NCBI GenBank assembly: GCA_037501455.1
Contig: CM074864.1
Coordinates: 25,972,001-26,036,000 of the forward strand
Source: Lantana camara
Taxonomy: Eukaryota; Streptophyta; Magnoliopsida; Lamiales; Verbenaceae
DNA length: 64,000 bases
Direction: 5' to 3'
This document shows, in pieces, positions 22,460-34,505 of this stretch (positions within the stretch are counted from its first letter, which is position 1; every line of letters starts with the position of its first letter). A program made the position numbers and the translations under genes. The notes beneath the pieces were generated by a model. The model searched no databases and was not told where the DNA came from. It saw only the letters and a program-made list of their open reading frames with translations.

Positions 22460-23401
22460 TTAATTCCCAGAGGGTCTGGACTCTAGGCTCTTATGAGGGC
22501 ACTGATTCAACATATGGTTCGACGAGCCACATTTAAAACATTTCTTAAGTCTTTTTCTACACTCCTCTGTTGTGTGATTCGGACCATGGCAATATGAACA
22601 TTCCGATGGAGCTGGGGTAGACACTGGAATAGGCCCTGGGGCTATAGGTTTCTTACCCTGGGGTCTCGGTGCTGGAGCTGACTGATACACCGGCCTCTTT
22701 CCAAACTTCAGAATCTGACCCGAGCTCGATGTCGGTCCCGAATGATATGCCCTTCTTCTACTCACAACTATTTCTTCAACCTTCAAAGCTTTCTCAGTCA
22801 CCTTAGCCCAAATGTTTGTATTTGCAGCCTCAAGAACATCCTTCATATCTTCCCGAAGGCCTTGATAAAATTAGATTGCCTTATGTCGATCATCACTTGC
22901 AATTTTCGGAGCATACCAGGCCAACCTATCAAACTCATTAATATACTCTGTCACAGACCGGTTACCTTGCTTTAGGTCTATGAACTCTCTCAACCTTCGG
23001 TCCCAAGCCACCAGTGGAATGTATTTATTTTTGAACTCCCTGATGAACACCTCCCAATTGATTTCTTCGCCCGAGGCCTCCAACCTGGTTTTTATGTTCA
23101 ACGACCAACTATAGGCTTGCCCTTGAATGAGTGAGATAGTACACCGGGATTTTTCCTGGGAACTTCAAGGAATGAGTTCCCAAATCCTTTCTATTTGAGT
23201 AAGCCACTCCTCCTCTTGCATATCATTCCCTTCTTCAAACCGGGGAGGATTCTGGTTTCGGAACTCCCGATAGATGGCAGTGATCTGTCCTACTTCATTA
23301 GCTATGAGAGGAGGAGTAGGAGGATCTTACCGACGAGGCGAACGATCCCGATGATGCCTATGGTTTGCCGACCTGTCACGATGATGTCTACGGTCTGGCA
23401 T
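22460..23401 (-). pseudogene. Gypsy gag (capsid and nucleocapsid)
   Basis: It starts at 23401 with MPDRRHHRDRS, the same start as the gag at 59209. The capsid region includes EEWLTQIERIWELIP, CTISLIQGQAYSW, EFKNKYIP and LREFIDLKQGNRSVTEYINE. Two CCHC knuckles follow, CSYCHGPNHTTEEC and CFKCGSSNHMLNQC, then a stop at 22460. Three more in-frame stops lie at 23327-23329, 23165-23167 and 22871-22873. In the family, Gag forms the particle and packages RNA. Confidence 0.92.
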
Positions 23402-23593
23402 ATCTAGAATGCACAAATGAGAAAAGATATAGATGCATGTTCGTTAGTGTATGTTTATGAATGCTAGCAAATAAGAAATTAAATGGGTAAGAATTAAAAT
23501 AACATCAAAGAATGGCACAGAGGCACATAATCCTAAGCCGTACGACCTAGACCAACTCGACACGACACTAGAGCTCTAGTTTTGTAACCTAGA

Positions 23594-23605
23594 GCTCTGA
23601 TACCA
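23594..23605 (-). other. Gypsy primer binding site (tRNA-Met)
   Basis: The minus strand reads TGGTATCAGAGC eight bases after the 5' LTR end at 23614, an exact match to the initiator tRNA-Met type used by Tekay elements. Confidence 0.9.
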
Positions 23606-23613
23606 CGCAAGGA

Positions 23614-26602
23614 TGTAGCACCCCAGAGCATAGGGTCACCACATCCCCCGCACTCTAACCCGACACATATACGAAACGGGAAATTCGTATACATGCACCA
23701 GTCAAAGCGAACAGGAGACAGACAAACACTCCTAAGCTAGGCGGAGTCTAACCCTTAAAAAAATGCACATTCGAATATCAAATTACAAGCACATGCTGAA
23801 GCGTAATATTTCAGAACGATTCACACACACGAGCCCATCACAGGCCATAAATGAGCAAATATATATCATTTACAAAAGTTATTCCAAAAGTTCAAGTCCG
23901 ACAGGGCAATTTAAAACTTAACATCTAAGCTGATGAGGTCACAATATATACATGAACAAAATGTAGAGTGTATGCAAGTACAACCCAAAGACTCGACTCA
24001 ATGCTCCGCCTAGCTCGACCAAAGCATACCTGTACCTGTGAAACTAAAAGATGGAAAAAGCGAGGAATCAGTCCACGACTGAGTGAGGGGTTAACCCACG
24101 CACGCTATAGATATAACAGAGCAGAACACGTATCAAAATTCAAATGTTCATGAACCCAAGGATGGTTTTTGCATACCAAAACATTTTCTAAAAGCCAAAA
24201 GATACATACGTATACCAAAGAAATCAAAATCCTATTCAGTCCATCCTTGTTTCACAAACTCAAAATAGAACAGAGCTCGGCGAGTACGAGCTTTCAAACC
24301 ACATCCGTCAACACGCCTCAAAAATACAGGAAAAACAGAAATCAAAATACAATCCCGCCATCACGCCATGGAAAGGAAGGGAGTGCACCCCAATCCTTTC
24401 ATAAACACGTATACACTTCGAGACGGGGGCTCATGACTCCTACCCGCTCCTTCGATGGAGTTACCACCGGCTCAAGATAACTGACCTGTACCAAACCTCC
24501 TGGAAACAAGCAAATAATCTCAAATGAAGACTATACACAAGGCACGGTCCTGATGGCCCAATACCGTCCCAGGCCCCTTTACCCATAGTCTCCGGGCCCA
24601 ATACACGAAGTATCTACAAGTATCAAGCGTGCACTTACCATATCTTTCAATAGCTTATCTCGCAAGAGTACAGATATCACATTTTATCACTTTCAAGAGT
24701 TACCACTTCTCAAAATCAAGGCATACATAGGCCCAAATTTATACACGTATCAAATAAAACCTTCAGGAGTGCAAATATCAAAAGTATACGTACATATATT
24801 ACCTTAATACATATCTATTCAGGCTAGAAACAATCATATAGGGTTATTAGGGCATAACTAAAGCACACCTAACCTCACCTTTGACAAAAGAGATCCAAAG
24901 ATCAACACCAGACACGGAAACGATCCTAACCCTCCGGCTCGAACTCTGGATCACCTCTGAACAAACAAAGAGCAAAACATGACAAAGACTCGATCATGAA
25001 CCAATTAGACGTACGGCAATGAAAAACGAATGCAATGGAATGCAAGAAATGAAATGCACTTGAGCAAGGATTTCATTTAGGTATGCCATGCCATGGAGAA
25101 CAAATCACGGAGCATATTTTCAACTCATATCATAGCACCATAATCTTAACAGTACATAATTACATAATTTAACATGTTAGGAACAAGTTCGTTATGGAAA
25201 AATCACGAAAGAAACGGAAGAGAAGCTCAAACGAGGCCTCGGTTGCAAATCTAGTAAAATCTGGCAGTTTTCTGAAAATGACCAGGCTGTAGGAAAATCA
25301 GAATATCTTAAAATTTAGAAGTCGAAATTCAGTTTCGTTTTCTGAAATGAAACTAGACACGCAGATCTTTCTGACCATATATGGCTTAATTTTTTATTCA
25401 AACCGTATCAAAACAGTTTATTGTTTAAAGTTGGCTGAACGCAGGATTTCGGCAGACTGGCGACACCATTTTGTATTGGGCATATCTCACTCTCCATAAT
25501 GAATTTTGACAAGCCACAAAAAGGAGAGTGTCCTAGACTCAAAGCGTTTCAGTGGTTACAAATTCAGGCAATTCTAAGATGTTTTACATGGGTAACAGAT
25601 GCGAGAAAATCACTACAGAAACTGTGAAACAGGGCAGAACAGGGGATTCTTTTGTAGGTTCGGTTCCTTCTTGTTCAAGGCCTCAAAACTTGCATATAAG
25701 GTCCAAAACTCATACATAAAGCATCTATAATATCAAATAAGGTAACATGCTGCAAATTTAACTTCAGTTTATGCAAGAATTATGCAGTTTATGCACTTAA
25801 AAGTCACACAACGGTCATCAACTTTCAGTAAGTTCACAAGAATCTCAAATTTCTCATAAATTCCTACACATAGCTGCACTTATAACTTCATGGCCACTAT
25901 CTTAGAGACTGAACCTTGCTGAAATGGAAGGAGAAAGATGATGAGAGACTCAATTCTTACCTTCCCAAACTGAAAATCGAATGTGGAAGAGATGGAGGAC
26001 TTTCTTCTTCACTTGTCTGCAAAGAGGTTCTCCAATTTTTGGCAAGAAAGAAGAGAGTTGTTCGTGGGGAAGCAAAGGGAAGAAAATAGATTCTTTTGTT
26101 GCTGCTATGTCTTGCTTTGACGTGAGGAAAAGGGAAGCAAATAGGTGATGATGCATTTGAGATTAAGGAATTGCTGCCACTTCCTTTAACGTGAGCAAAA
26201 AGGGAAGCAAGGAGGTGATGAGGCTGATATTTAGGAGCTGCTGTCATAGCTTAACCATGAGGGAAAAATGGAGGCAAGTAGGTGAATGATCTAGGCTCAA
26301 TTCCAAGGGTAACCGGTTCACGTGGACCGGTTTTAGGGCGTCGGGGTAGCAAACGGTCTCAGAAAATTATGAAACTAACGTCAATCATCTTAAAACGTCA
26401 AAATGAGTCTAATTCCCAAAACGGATCTCAAATACCTCATCCTGAGATTAGGTTAATTCAAAGAGATTTGAAAGCGATCTATTGATATTGTTATCCCGAA
26501 ACTAGCTTGATAGGGTTACGTTTGTTCTAACGGATTCTTCGGGCAAACATCCCGCAACCCTAGCACTCGTTAACCTAACCTTTAGACGAACAGGGTGTCA
26601 CA
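23614..26602 (-). repeat. 5' LTR of the complete Gypsy element
   Basis: This near-identical partner of 16012-19001 has the same termini, the same conserved block (about 25300-25450) and the same three tandem units (about 26098-26290). Scattered substitutions and small indels separate the two LTRs. The promoter for the minus-strand transcript should lie here, but no TATA box was assigned with confidence. Confidence 0.94.
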
Positions 26603-26607
26603 TTATG
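26603..26607. repeat. Right target-site duplication TTATG
   Basis: It is identical to 16007-16011 and confirms a single insertion event into the host LTR. Confidence 0.9.
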
Positions 26608-28381
26608 AATGCATATGGTATGTTAATATATGATAAATTATGAGCTTATTTAATATGATATGAGTTTAATTCTTGAATTCGTTATGTGATATTTGGTTAT
26701 TTGCCCGATATGTCTAAGTATGAATGTATAGGACGTGCATTGCATCCATTTGTATTCTTATGCATCGCCGTGGGTCTAATTGGTTCATGATCGAGTCTAA
26801 GTCTTGAGTATATGTTTGTTCATTTCAGATTTGGGTTCGGGAGGTGTCAGATCCACCGTTTAGTTTCTTCTTGGTCATCAACGCTCCTCCGCGAGCACTT
26901 TTGGTAAAAAGGTGAGGTTTAGGTTTGTTTTTCTTTTAGTTAATGCGACCTACGACCCTATATGCTCGTTTTCAAGCCTGCAGGCGAATATATACTATAT
27001 GTACATTTAATATGTGCTTTATGTTATGTTATGAATATTGTTAATTAGATTTAATAAGAATTTTTTTGAAACTATACGTATGGGCGTATATAAACTTAAA
27101 AAGGGATTTGCAACAAGGCTATGCTCCAAACCATGTATCATCATGCAAACTACAGATTTCCCACAGCATGTTATGAATTAGGAAGACACGGAGAGGTACG
27201 TGTATAGCATATGCCGAGTGACACGGTGAGGTATGTTTCTTATGGTATGTTTCTTAAGTATAAATCGTATGTTTGTAGGTTTCATGAGTTAGGTATGTTT
27301 CTTATGAGTCCTATGTTTCCTTACGAATTTTATGAATCCCTGGGCCCCAGAGACGTGAGTAAGGAAGCCCGAGGCAGTGTTGGGCCGCCGGGTTAAGCCT
27401 GTGCACGTGCTCCTTAATGTACGTTGTGGGATCGCTACCCCACGTATAGGTATCGAGTTGCACGATGTTGGCCCGTAACCCGCGTGCAGACTTCCGGAGA
27501 AGGTGGGTAGAATACGGGAATATGAGTCTTATGAATTTTTTGTATTTATGTTTCTTTATTATTCTTATGAATTCTCTTGTTAAGAGGTAATGTTGACCCG
27601 TACTCGCCGGGTAATTTAAGTTTGTTTTATTATGTTGATTATGAAACGGGATAGGAGAGTTTATTTTCAATATGAGATCTCTACGCTAAACTATGAATCG
27701 ATCTGAATATAAGAATCCCTATGAGTTTTAATATGAATCTGTATATGTTCTTGAATCTATGAATCTTTACGAGTTTTCAACCTTAAGAATATATGAATAT
27801 AAGAATAAACACGAGTTCTTTATGTTTTTGGAAAATGGATTTGGTATGTAAAACCCTACCCCGGTTCATAGTCTTTTGTTTAATACATGTCTTGCTCTAT
27901 ATGTATACATGTGTGGGTGTCCGTTAGCCCCCTCACTCAGTTGGCGGACTGACCCTCTCCTTTCAACTTTTTAGTTTGCAGGTGGTGGTTCGTGCTAGGC
28001 AGAGTCGTGGGTCGGTCGAGTCCTAGTCTCCTAGCTCAAGTTGCATTTTCACTTGCATTCGGTTACACTTTTGTATATGATTTAAATTTTATAATGGAAT
28101 TATGTATGTATCTTTGAATTTTATTTATGTATTTATATTTCGAGAAAGGCCTCTAGGGATAGTTGAACCCATTTTGTGGATTTATCTTCTTGGATTTTAT
28201 TTTATGCTTCCGCTTTCTTAATGTTTTGCGTACTCTGGTCCTGTCTTAGCTCCGCCTAGTTTAGCAAGTGTGTGTAGGTTCCCGTTCGCTTAGTCTTGGG
28301 CTCATGTATGGATTTCTATTTCATATGTGGGTTCGGGCCTAGGTGCGGGGGATGTGGTGGCTTACCGCTCCGGACGCTACA

Positions 28382-29705
28382 TCTTAAAGACATGCTAGGA
28401 CATGTTATCTGCAAATTGCTTGTGTGTAATGTATTTATGTGAAACTGCATTAAATAAGATTAATTAAAATGGATAATTGTACATGTTGGTGAGGTCAAAA
28501 CTGGATAACTCTCCAGTATTCGAAAATCCCATAAATATTAAGTAATTTCGAAAAATAGGTATTTTGTATAAAGTGAGAACTTTAAATAAAATTCCTAGAT
28601 TCCATCAATAGGATTTAAGTTCAATAGGGGAGCTAGTTGTTGTCCATGAGTCGTGGGGTGGCTATGTGAAATCTATTAGTTCTTAGTTTCCTGATTAATT
28701 ACTTTAAGCAAATTAATATTTCATGGTTATTTTGGAATGGGCGATGTCTGCGAGTCGTGGGTCCATATCGAAAGATGGGTGATGCACAAATATTATTGAG
28801 AGTTCCATAGAGATGGAATTGGCAAGTTGTACCTACCTAAGGCTTTATTGAGGATGTCTGCAAGTCGTGGATCCAAAATATTGTGCTTAGGATCTTAGTA
28901 CCCATTGGGAAAACAAGTTTCCTCTAAGTTCGTTGGTATTTTAAGATCTTCTAAAACCAGTGGGAGCTACATACGATAAAAGACCTATATCATATGTATT
29001 ACGTTATTATTCAATATGCTCATATTTTCTCTGCTTAGCATTTAGGTTGTAGTTCTATGACTCTCTACAATATGAAATGCAAACCCATTAATATCCATCC
29101 TTAGGTCAAACAAGTTGACTAAGTCCTAACTAACTCTAATTGGCTTCGGATCCTAAAAATTCATTTTAGATTCCGAAAAGAGAAAGGTGTTCTCTAAAAG
29201 GCGAAATTTTTTCTTGTGAAAATTCGACCCGGGCCAAAAGAGAAGCAATCTAGAGTGGATGGATTTTTCTAACCACTTAAGAGCAATTGTACCTCATTAA
29301 TATGTTATAAGGTATAACATTATGGAATTGTTCCATATGACAATGGGGTGCACATATACTCGAACGAGAAAGATCTTTTCGAAGATGTTGAAGTCTCGAT
29401 CTTAATTGAGAAACGAATTCTCAATGCACTAATTTCTCACATTGCTTCCACCATCATTTAAACCCTTTTATACTGAACCACAATGATGCCATTATAGCAT
29501 AGTTAATCATTTAGTTGATTGTGGTTGAGAGCACCCTTAAGAAGGACTAAAAGGTTAAGATAGTTAACTCTTCTTCTAATCCCACTAAGGTAAAGGTTTG
29601 AATACCTTTAAGAAGATAAAACCCGATGGAGGGGTGAGGAAAAGGGCACACCCAAAATAGAGATCAGATAAGGACGTTTTCTTCTATAATAGCAAATAAG
29701 GACTT
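28382..29705 (+). pseudogene. Degenerate Copia internal region, gag part
   Basis: This continues the Copia leader that was broken at 14221. No open frame survives. Three fragments share the words gtc.gcgagtcgtgg (about 28648, 28748 and 28860), an internal degenerate repeat. Near 29270-29310 the sequence cacttaagagcaattgtacctca resembles codons for the H-W-K-R-N-C part of a Copia Gag zinc knuckle. The gag assignment rests mainly on position before the integrase remains. Confidence 0.45.
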
Positions 29706-30110
29706 TTGAAAGGGAACTGCAAAGAGCATAGGTACTCTGATAAGTTATCTCGTTTAGTAATTCTAAAAGGATTAGAATTTACAAGTCTTGAGTTAATTTT
29801 GCATAATCCGTTGCGCAAAACTCAAAGTGCTAATGTTCTGAACACACAGCGAGATAACAAATGTAAGTCAGGTGACAAAGTTTCGAATTACTTTAGCACG
29901 TTAAGATACAAAAGGATTAGCGAGTTAGACATCTTAGGATCATTTTATGAAAATGGACCTAGAGAATTAACTTCCTGTGAATCCTGTCATAAGGGAAACA
30001 TTCCCATAACCCCGTTTGTGAGAAACGTGGAAACATGCCAAAAACACTTAGTGGATTTCGATCCATACTGAATGAATGAGTGGATTTCGATCCAAAAACA
30101 CTAAGTGGAT
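29706..30110 (+). pseudogene. Degenerate Copia GAG-pre-integrase finger
   Basis: An open stretch of 121 codons (29706-30071) contains, from about residue 70, ELDILGSF..., then LTSCESCHKGNIPITPF. This matches the conserved C-x-x-C-x-x-G-K...PF of the Copia GAG-pre-integrase zinc finger. The paired histidines upstream are not clear. The open frame is probably chance survival. Tandem copies of cactaagtggattt..atcca follow at 30050-30130. Confidence 0.7.
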
Positions 30111-30197
30111 TTCAATCCAGAAACACTTAGTTTATCTATTGCTCACTGTAAGCACTAGAAACAATCATCAGTCTAATCATTATGAATGAGTGTACTT

Positions 30198-30600
30198 AAT
30201 TAAGAACAAATTCGAAACTTATATGAGATTCTTAGAATTTTAAAAGGAGGTTAGGAACCGAAGTAGTCATAAGTTATAGACAACTCGATCTGATTGAGAT
30301 AGCGAATACCTTAGTGACTAATTCCTCTATCATCTTAGAGATAATAGGGTTGCCTCTCAGTAAACTCATTCGAGTACACCTTAGTGTTTCTGAATGAAGG
30401 AATAAAACCTTATAGGATACGGTTCGTTCTATAGCAAGCTTTACTGACTTACATTCATTCTAGGAATAAACCCCTAGAATATACAGTTAGAGATTTTGAA
30501 TCTAGTACCTTCCAAAACCCAGTTCCTTAATTGCACTATGAAATGTGGCATTCAATAGTTCCCTAATTATTCTTTTCAAGAATTTTGGAATATCCTCTTA
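30198..30600 (+). pseudogene. Degenerate Copia integrase core
   Basis: Translation in one frame from about 30280 gives RSD-x-DSEYLSD, then FLYHLRDNRVASQ and THSSTP. These match the family motif around the second catalytic Asp (LRSDRGGEYLS...F) and the following QLTPPGTPQ region. Further on, LNLVPSKTQ corresponds to the NKVPSK motif. Several stops (for example at 30319-30321) show it is dead. The order pre-integrase, integrase, RT is diagnostic of Copia rather than Gypsy. Confidence 0.8.
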
Positions 30601-30939
30601 AGTGAAGTGGATAGTAGGGAGATAAGCTTGAAACGAGTTCAAGTTTACACAACAATGTAGGATATTATTTCTGCAATTCTCTTGAACAAAATTATTTGTT
30701 CAAAGGAATGTGCCTTTCTTAAGGAATTGTTCCCATAAGAGAAGAAAGGCAAGCAAGCAGACCTCAAAGAAATTTGAGGATAAATACCCCATGTCACTTG
30801 TAGAAGAAACGAGTCTATCTGATAAAACTTAGCCAAATTTTAGAGTAAGTACACGTGTGAAGACCTCCTCTTAAGATGCATTTAGAATGCATTCCTAGAT
30901 GGTCAAGTAATTATTTATGAGGAGTCACTATCAGATTTG

Positions 30940-31491
30940 AAATCTGAGTAGTGTAAACAGGCCTTGAAATGCGAGATGGATTCCATATATGCAAACCAAG
31001 TTTGGACCTTGGTTGATCTACCTGATAGGATCAAACCCGTAGAGCTTAGAGTAAATGGAAAGCATTACAACCTTCTTAACGGTTGAAATGCATAAGACCA
31101 TTTGGATTGTATTTTAGCATATCTGCACAATTTGACTGTGAGATATGTTAAATGAATGTGAAAACCATCTTCCTCAAGAAAATTGAAAGAGACTGAAATA
31201 TGGTATTTCTATGAATCTCATATTCAGTTGGAGTTTCCATAAGGCATGCAAACCCCTAAGTCAAACTGTAGATTGATGAAGGCTTGTAGGAGTTCGAGAA
31301 TTCGATTCCATAGGATAGTCAAATTGTTTAACTTAGATAAGAATCGAATAAGTCTCAAGTATACACGTGAAAGTTAGTGATGTTAGCCTCATCCTTTAGT
31401 ACTTTAGATATGACATCATTCTCATTAGGAATGCGAAGGATGACATGAGAGTTACCAAAGTTTTCTTTAGGAAACACTTTGAAATGAAAGA
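30940..31491 (+). pseudogene. Degenerate Copia reverse transcriptase
   Basis: At 30966-31046 the frame reads LKCEMDSIYANQVWTLVDLP, a very close match to the start of the Copia RT domain. Later remnants include FNLDKNR and, in another frame near 31390-31490, LYFRYDIILIRN, where family members have LYVDDILLIGN, followed by FRKHFEMKD. The catalytic YVDD is altered to FRYD. The sequence ends abruptly at 31491, where a Gypsy LTR starts, so the RT end, RNase H and PPT are missing. Confidence 0.85.
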
Positions 31492-32099
31492 TGTAATGCC
31501 CCGATTTCCAGATAGTCAGGTACGCTCGACACGTGTGAGTTTCGAGCGCTAGGATTTCATTTTATTACTTTCGTTTATTCAATTTATATGTGTTATATTA
31601 ATTTTTAGAAATTGTATACTAACATGATTATGTGAAAATATGTGAAATAATCCTCGAACATGGTTTATTGGTCTAATTGTCCTTAAATAAACATTCTTGT
31701 AAATGTGAGGACCAAATCGCATGATTATGTTCTTGGACCTAATTGATCATTTTCCAAACCTTTTATACTTAATTGCATGAACTTATAAAACTTGGAGGAT
31801 TTAACTACAAGTTCATGTATTTCATCAAAATCAAGGAGATGAATCATGTTATCATATTTCTTCCATCTTCCATGATCATTTTCATTCATACCAATCCTCC
31901 ATATTTGCTTCCTTTCTCACCAAACCAAACTATCAAGAGGGGAGAAGAGATTTCATCAAATTTCAATCAAGATTTTCTAAGAAATTTAGGAGTTGGAAGC
32001 TCAATCATCCATTTCCATCATCTTCTGCCAACTATTTTCATTCAAGGTGGGTGTGTGCATGAATATGTAATTTCTTGATAAATTATATGGAAGCTAGGG
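31492..32099 (+). repeat. 5' part of a Gypsy LTR
   Basis: It starts TGTAATGCCCCGATTTCC with gtcaggtacgctcgacacgtg, the standard opening of this LTR superfamily, and runs about 600 bp into the transcribed leader (caagg.gggtgtgtg). It is cut at 32100 by the start of a Copia LTR. Its remainder is not found after that LTR. The ORF at 31773-32078 is LTR sequence and not a supported gene. Confidence 0.8.
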
Positions 32100-33480
32100 T
32101 GCTAGGAATAGTGCCCTAGAAAGCCGATTGTATATCCGCTTTGTGCTTTTCCTTATTGTAATCACAGACAATCTTTGAATGAAATAACGAATTGAGGCAA
32201 CACTTCTTTATATGCTCTTGTTTGGTATGCGTTTACTTTAGTTGTGCATGTATGAGAACTCCCCTTATCCTGCTGACTTTAGGACTCTACCATTTAGGTG
32301 AAATGGTTCATGAAACGAGCCCTATATCATATAAGTCATGATTAGTAAAATGCTCCAAGCCGATGAGTCCTACAGACAGTGGGAGTGTCAACCTGACTCC
32401 TCTAAGGCTTGCTTGTGGGATCACGCCCTTAAGAAGGACCACCTTGTTTCATGGAGGTGCAAAGTGTATAGTTGATACGTGCGTGATACATGAGGGTGCT
32501 TACTTTAATAAGTAAGTTCATTGAGGTGCCCCGTGTGAGAACATTCCTAAATGGGAAAGGAAGTTTCTATTTCAGGAAATAGAAACTTCCAGATTAGGAA
32601 ATATCTCACGAGTTATTGATGTGATTAATTGATCCCTAGATTTGAGGTTCCTTGTCACTTTATGAGTTAACTATGTAGTCTTAGGTATAAGCTTTAAAGG
32701 GTGTCGCCTTAGATAACTGATTCAAGGCTTATGCTGGGGTTGCACAAGTGATTCATGAAAGTGAATGAGAATCAAGAAAGGACCTACACTTGCATTTGCA
32801 AGGTGATCTCTTATTGTGTAAGTCATTCATATGCCATATGGAGTCCTTGGCCAAGGCAGTAGATCAAGACATCAAGAAAAGGGTTTCTTGGATTGAGATC
32901 AAATGGATATGAAATGCACTTAGCTTTAAGACCGGATTATTAGGGTTCTGATTATTCCCTTGCCCTAGATCTTGGTTGAGAGATAGTAAGTAGGAGGATT
33001 GTATCTCACATGAATCAATGACGTAAAGGTTCTGTCGAATCCGAACATTCCAATTCAGATAGGGGTTAAACACCTGTTGCTAGAGTATGGTCGTTTAATC
33101 TGTGGACCGATTAATTAATTAGTGAATTAATTAATTACGGTCACTGCTAATTAAATTGAGAACCTAGAGGGTCACACACAACAACTTGGTTACATGAGTT
33201 GAGGCTTTAAAATGATTAAACGAGTTAATCGGGCCAAGAGGGTTCCACACGTGTGAAGCCACACGTGTGGGTCACGTGAGTGACACGTGTCCTTGTGACA
33301 CATGTCACACACGTGAATATATATATATATATATATATTATATTAAATAATTAATTTGTTAATTATTTAATAGACTTTGGTTTAATTTTGAATTAAAAGG
33401 AAAGTCTAATTTTGGAGAAAAATAATCTAGTTAATTAATTACGAATTAATTAATTAGATAAAAATAAGTTATTTATTTTT
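32100..33480 (+). repeat. Copia LTR fragment, third copy
   Basis: It begins TGCTAGGAATAGTGCCCTAG and follows the LTR at 8363 through ctccaagccgatgagtcc, gcaaagtg..tagttgatacg, aatgggaaaggaagtttc and gtcacacacaa, at roughly 70-75 percent identity by eye. It is therefore a different subfamily member and not the paired LTR. It carries five G-boxes (33248-33315) and a TA microsatellite (about 33318-33340). Its 3' end is lost at the hAT-like element. Confidence 0.82.
33248..33315 (+). promoter_or_regulatory. Five G-boxes in 68 bases
   Basis: CACGTG is at 33248-33253, 33262-33267, 33273-33278, 33284-33289 and 33310-33315. Each is embedded in longer palindromes such as CACACGTGTG. The density exceeds that of the homologous LTR at 9510 (three copies). 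It is a strong candidate bZIP/bHLH-responsive enhancer, although this LTR is truncated. Confidence 0.65.
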
Positions 33481-34290
33481 TCGGTTCGGTTTCGGCTAAA
33501 AACCAAAAAACCGAACATCTATCAAAATTAAAAAAAAAAAGAAAAATCTGAGAAACCCAAATGAGAACTCCCAATATAATCTAACAATCCAATTTCAGCC
33601 AACACCAAATTGAGAAAAAAAACAACAGGGAGGATTTAAGCATAGAGTTACTAGCAACGAAGGGGCCTAAGAGCTTAGATTTACTAGCAGTGGAGGTTCT
33701 CGGCGGTTGGTAATGGTGGCAGCAGCGGGGTTCTCGACGATTGCGGCAACGGCGGCGGCGTCTTGTGGTGGTGTAAACGACGACAGCGCCTTGGTGGGTG
33801 GTGGTGGTGGCAACGATAGCGACGTCTTGTAGTGGTGGCGACTATGGCGGCGTCTTGGTGGGTGGTGGTGGTGGCAACACGGCAGCGTCCTGGGCTATAG
33901 CTGGTGGGTGGTGCGGCGACTGAGTGTTGAGACGGGTGTGAGAGTGAATCTCTAGATCTAAAATTCTGAAATGTGAAGGTGAGACATTGAAGAAAGAATT
34001 GGAAATAAGTGAATAAGGGCCTAAGGCCCAAAGTCCCAGAAATCTAAAAGGGTGTGGGCTTGTGGTTGTGGGCCTGTGGCCCGTGGGATATGAGGAAAAA
34101 ATAGAAAAACATATAATCTATAGGGCTATGGTTCGGTTATCGGTAAAAACCGAAAACCGTTCGGTTTTTACCGAAACCGAATTTTCAGAAAAACACTAAC
34201 CGAAATCGAAACCGAATGTGTTCGGTTCAGTTTGGTTAGCTTCGGTTCGGTTTGGTTTCGGTTCGGTTCGGTTTTTTTGTTCACCCCTAG
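33481..34290. mobile_element. Non-autonomous hAT-like transposon with CGGTTCGGTT ends
   Basis: Both ends are dense in TTCGGTTCGGTTT and its complement AACCGAAACC, giving long imperfect inverted subterminal repeats. The right end closes with ttttgttcacccctag, like the TAGGGGTGAACAAAA ends common in plant hAT-type elements. The matching left terminus is not visible, so the left boundary is approximate. The interior (33700-33920) is a minisatellite of ggtgggtggtggtggtggcaac-type units. The sequence left of it is Copia LTR and right of it Gypsy leader, so no clean target duplication is visible. Confidence 0.6.
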
Positions 34291-34505
34291 GTGCAAATGT
34301 GTGCAATTAAGTCTCGAGTTACAAATACATCACATTATTCAAGTGTTCAAAGAATTCAAAGAATTCAAGCAGATTCAAATAAATTTCAAGTAACGATGCA
34401 AGACTATCAAATTGACACATAATTTCCTATGTCGTGCGACCTAGACTCACAAGACACGACACTAGAGACCTGGTTTTGCAATCGGGCTCTGAAACCACCT
34501 TAGGA
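34291..34505 (-). other. Gypsy leader downstream of a 5' LTR, with PBS
   Basis: On the minus strand this follows the LTR end with the PBS TGGTTTCAGAGC (34497-34486, one mismatch to the tRNA-Met complement). It continues with gattgcaaaaccaggtctctagtgtcgtgtcttgtgagtctaggtcg, nearly the same as the leader at 59018-59070 of the gag-only element. The element is cut at the hAT-like transposon before gag. Confidence 0.82.

Larger units (their letters stand above)
16012..26602 (-). mobile_element. Complete but inactivated Tekay-type Ty3/Gypsy chromovirus
   Basis: This 10.6 kb element has two LTRs of about 2,990 bp (16012-19001 and 23614-26602), a PPT next to the left LTR, a tRNA-Met PBS next to the right LTR, and gag, protease, RT, RNase H, integrase and chromodomain in that order on the minus strand. 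A perfect 5-bp duplication TTATG flanks it. It sits inside a solo LTR. Multiple stop codons and at least three frameshifts kill the coding region. The LTRs differ at scattered positions, so the insertion is not recent, but it is younger than its host LTR. Confidence 0.95.
14223..28381 (+). mobile_element. Second solo Gypsy LTR, split by a complete Gypsy element
   Basis: The unit starts with TGTAATGCAATGTGTCATCCCG (TGT at 14223, or 14235 if the canonical TGTCATCCC start is taken) and ends CGGACGCTACA at 28381. Without the nested element (16012-26602 plus one TSD) it is about 3.56 kb. The sequence tctta occurs at 14217-14221 and 28382-28386, a likely target duplication offset by one base. No PBS or PPT is present. 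It has the conserved LTR block (about 15595-15745), weak CCCGG hairpins (15353-15442) and the gtgcgggggatgtggtgg tail. It interrupts the Copia internal region. Confidence 0.82.

Noticed and set aside
29706..30071. 121-codon ORF as an independent gene
   Set aside because: Its C-terminal part is the Copia GAG-pre-integrase finger and it lies in line with integrase and RT remains, so it is part of a dead retroelement.
33684..34031. 115-codon His/Pro/Arg-rich minus-strand ORF
   Set aside because: It translates a ggtggtggcaac-type minisatellite within the hAT-like element; such ORFs arise by chance from triplet-like repeats.
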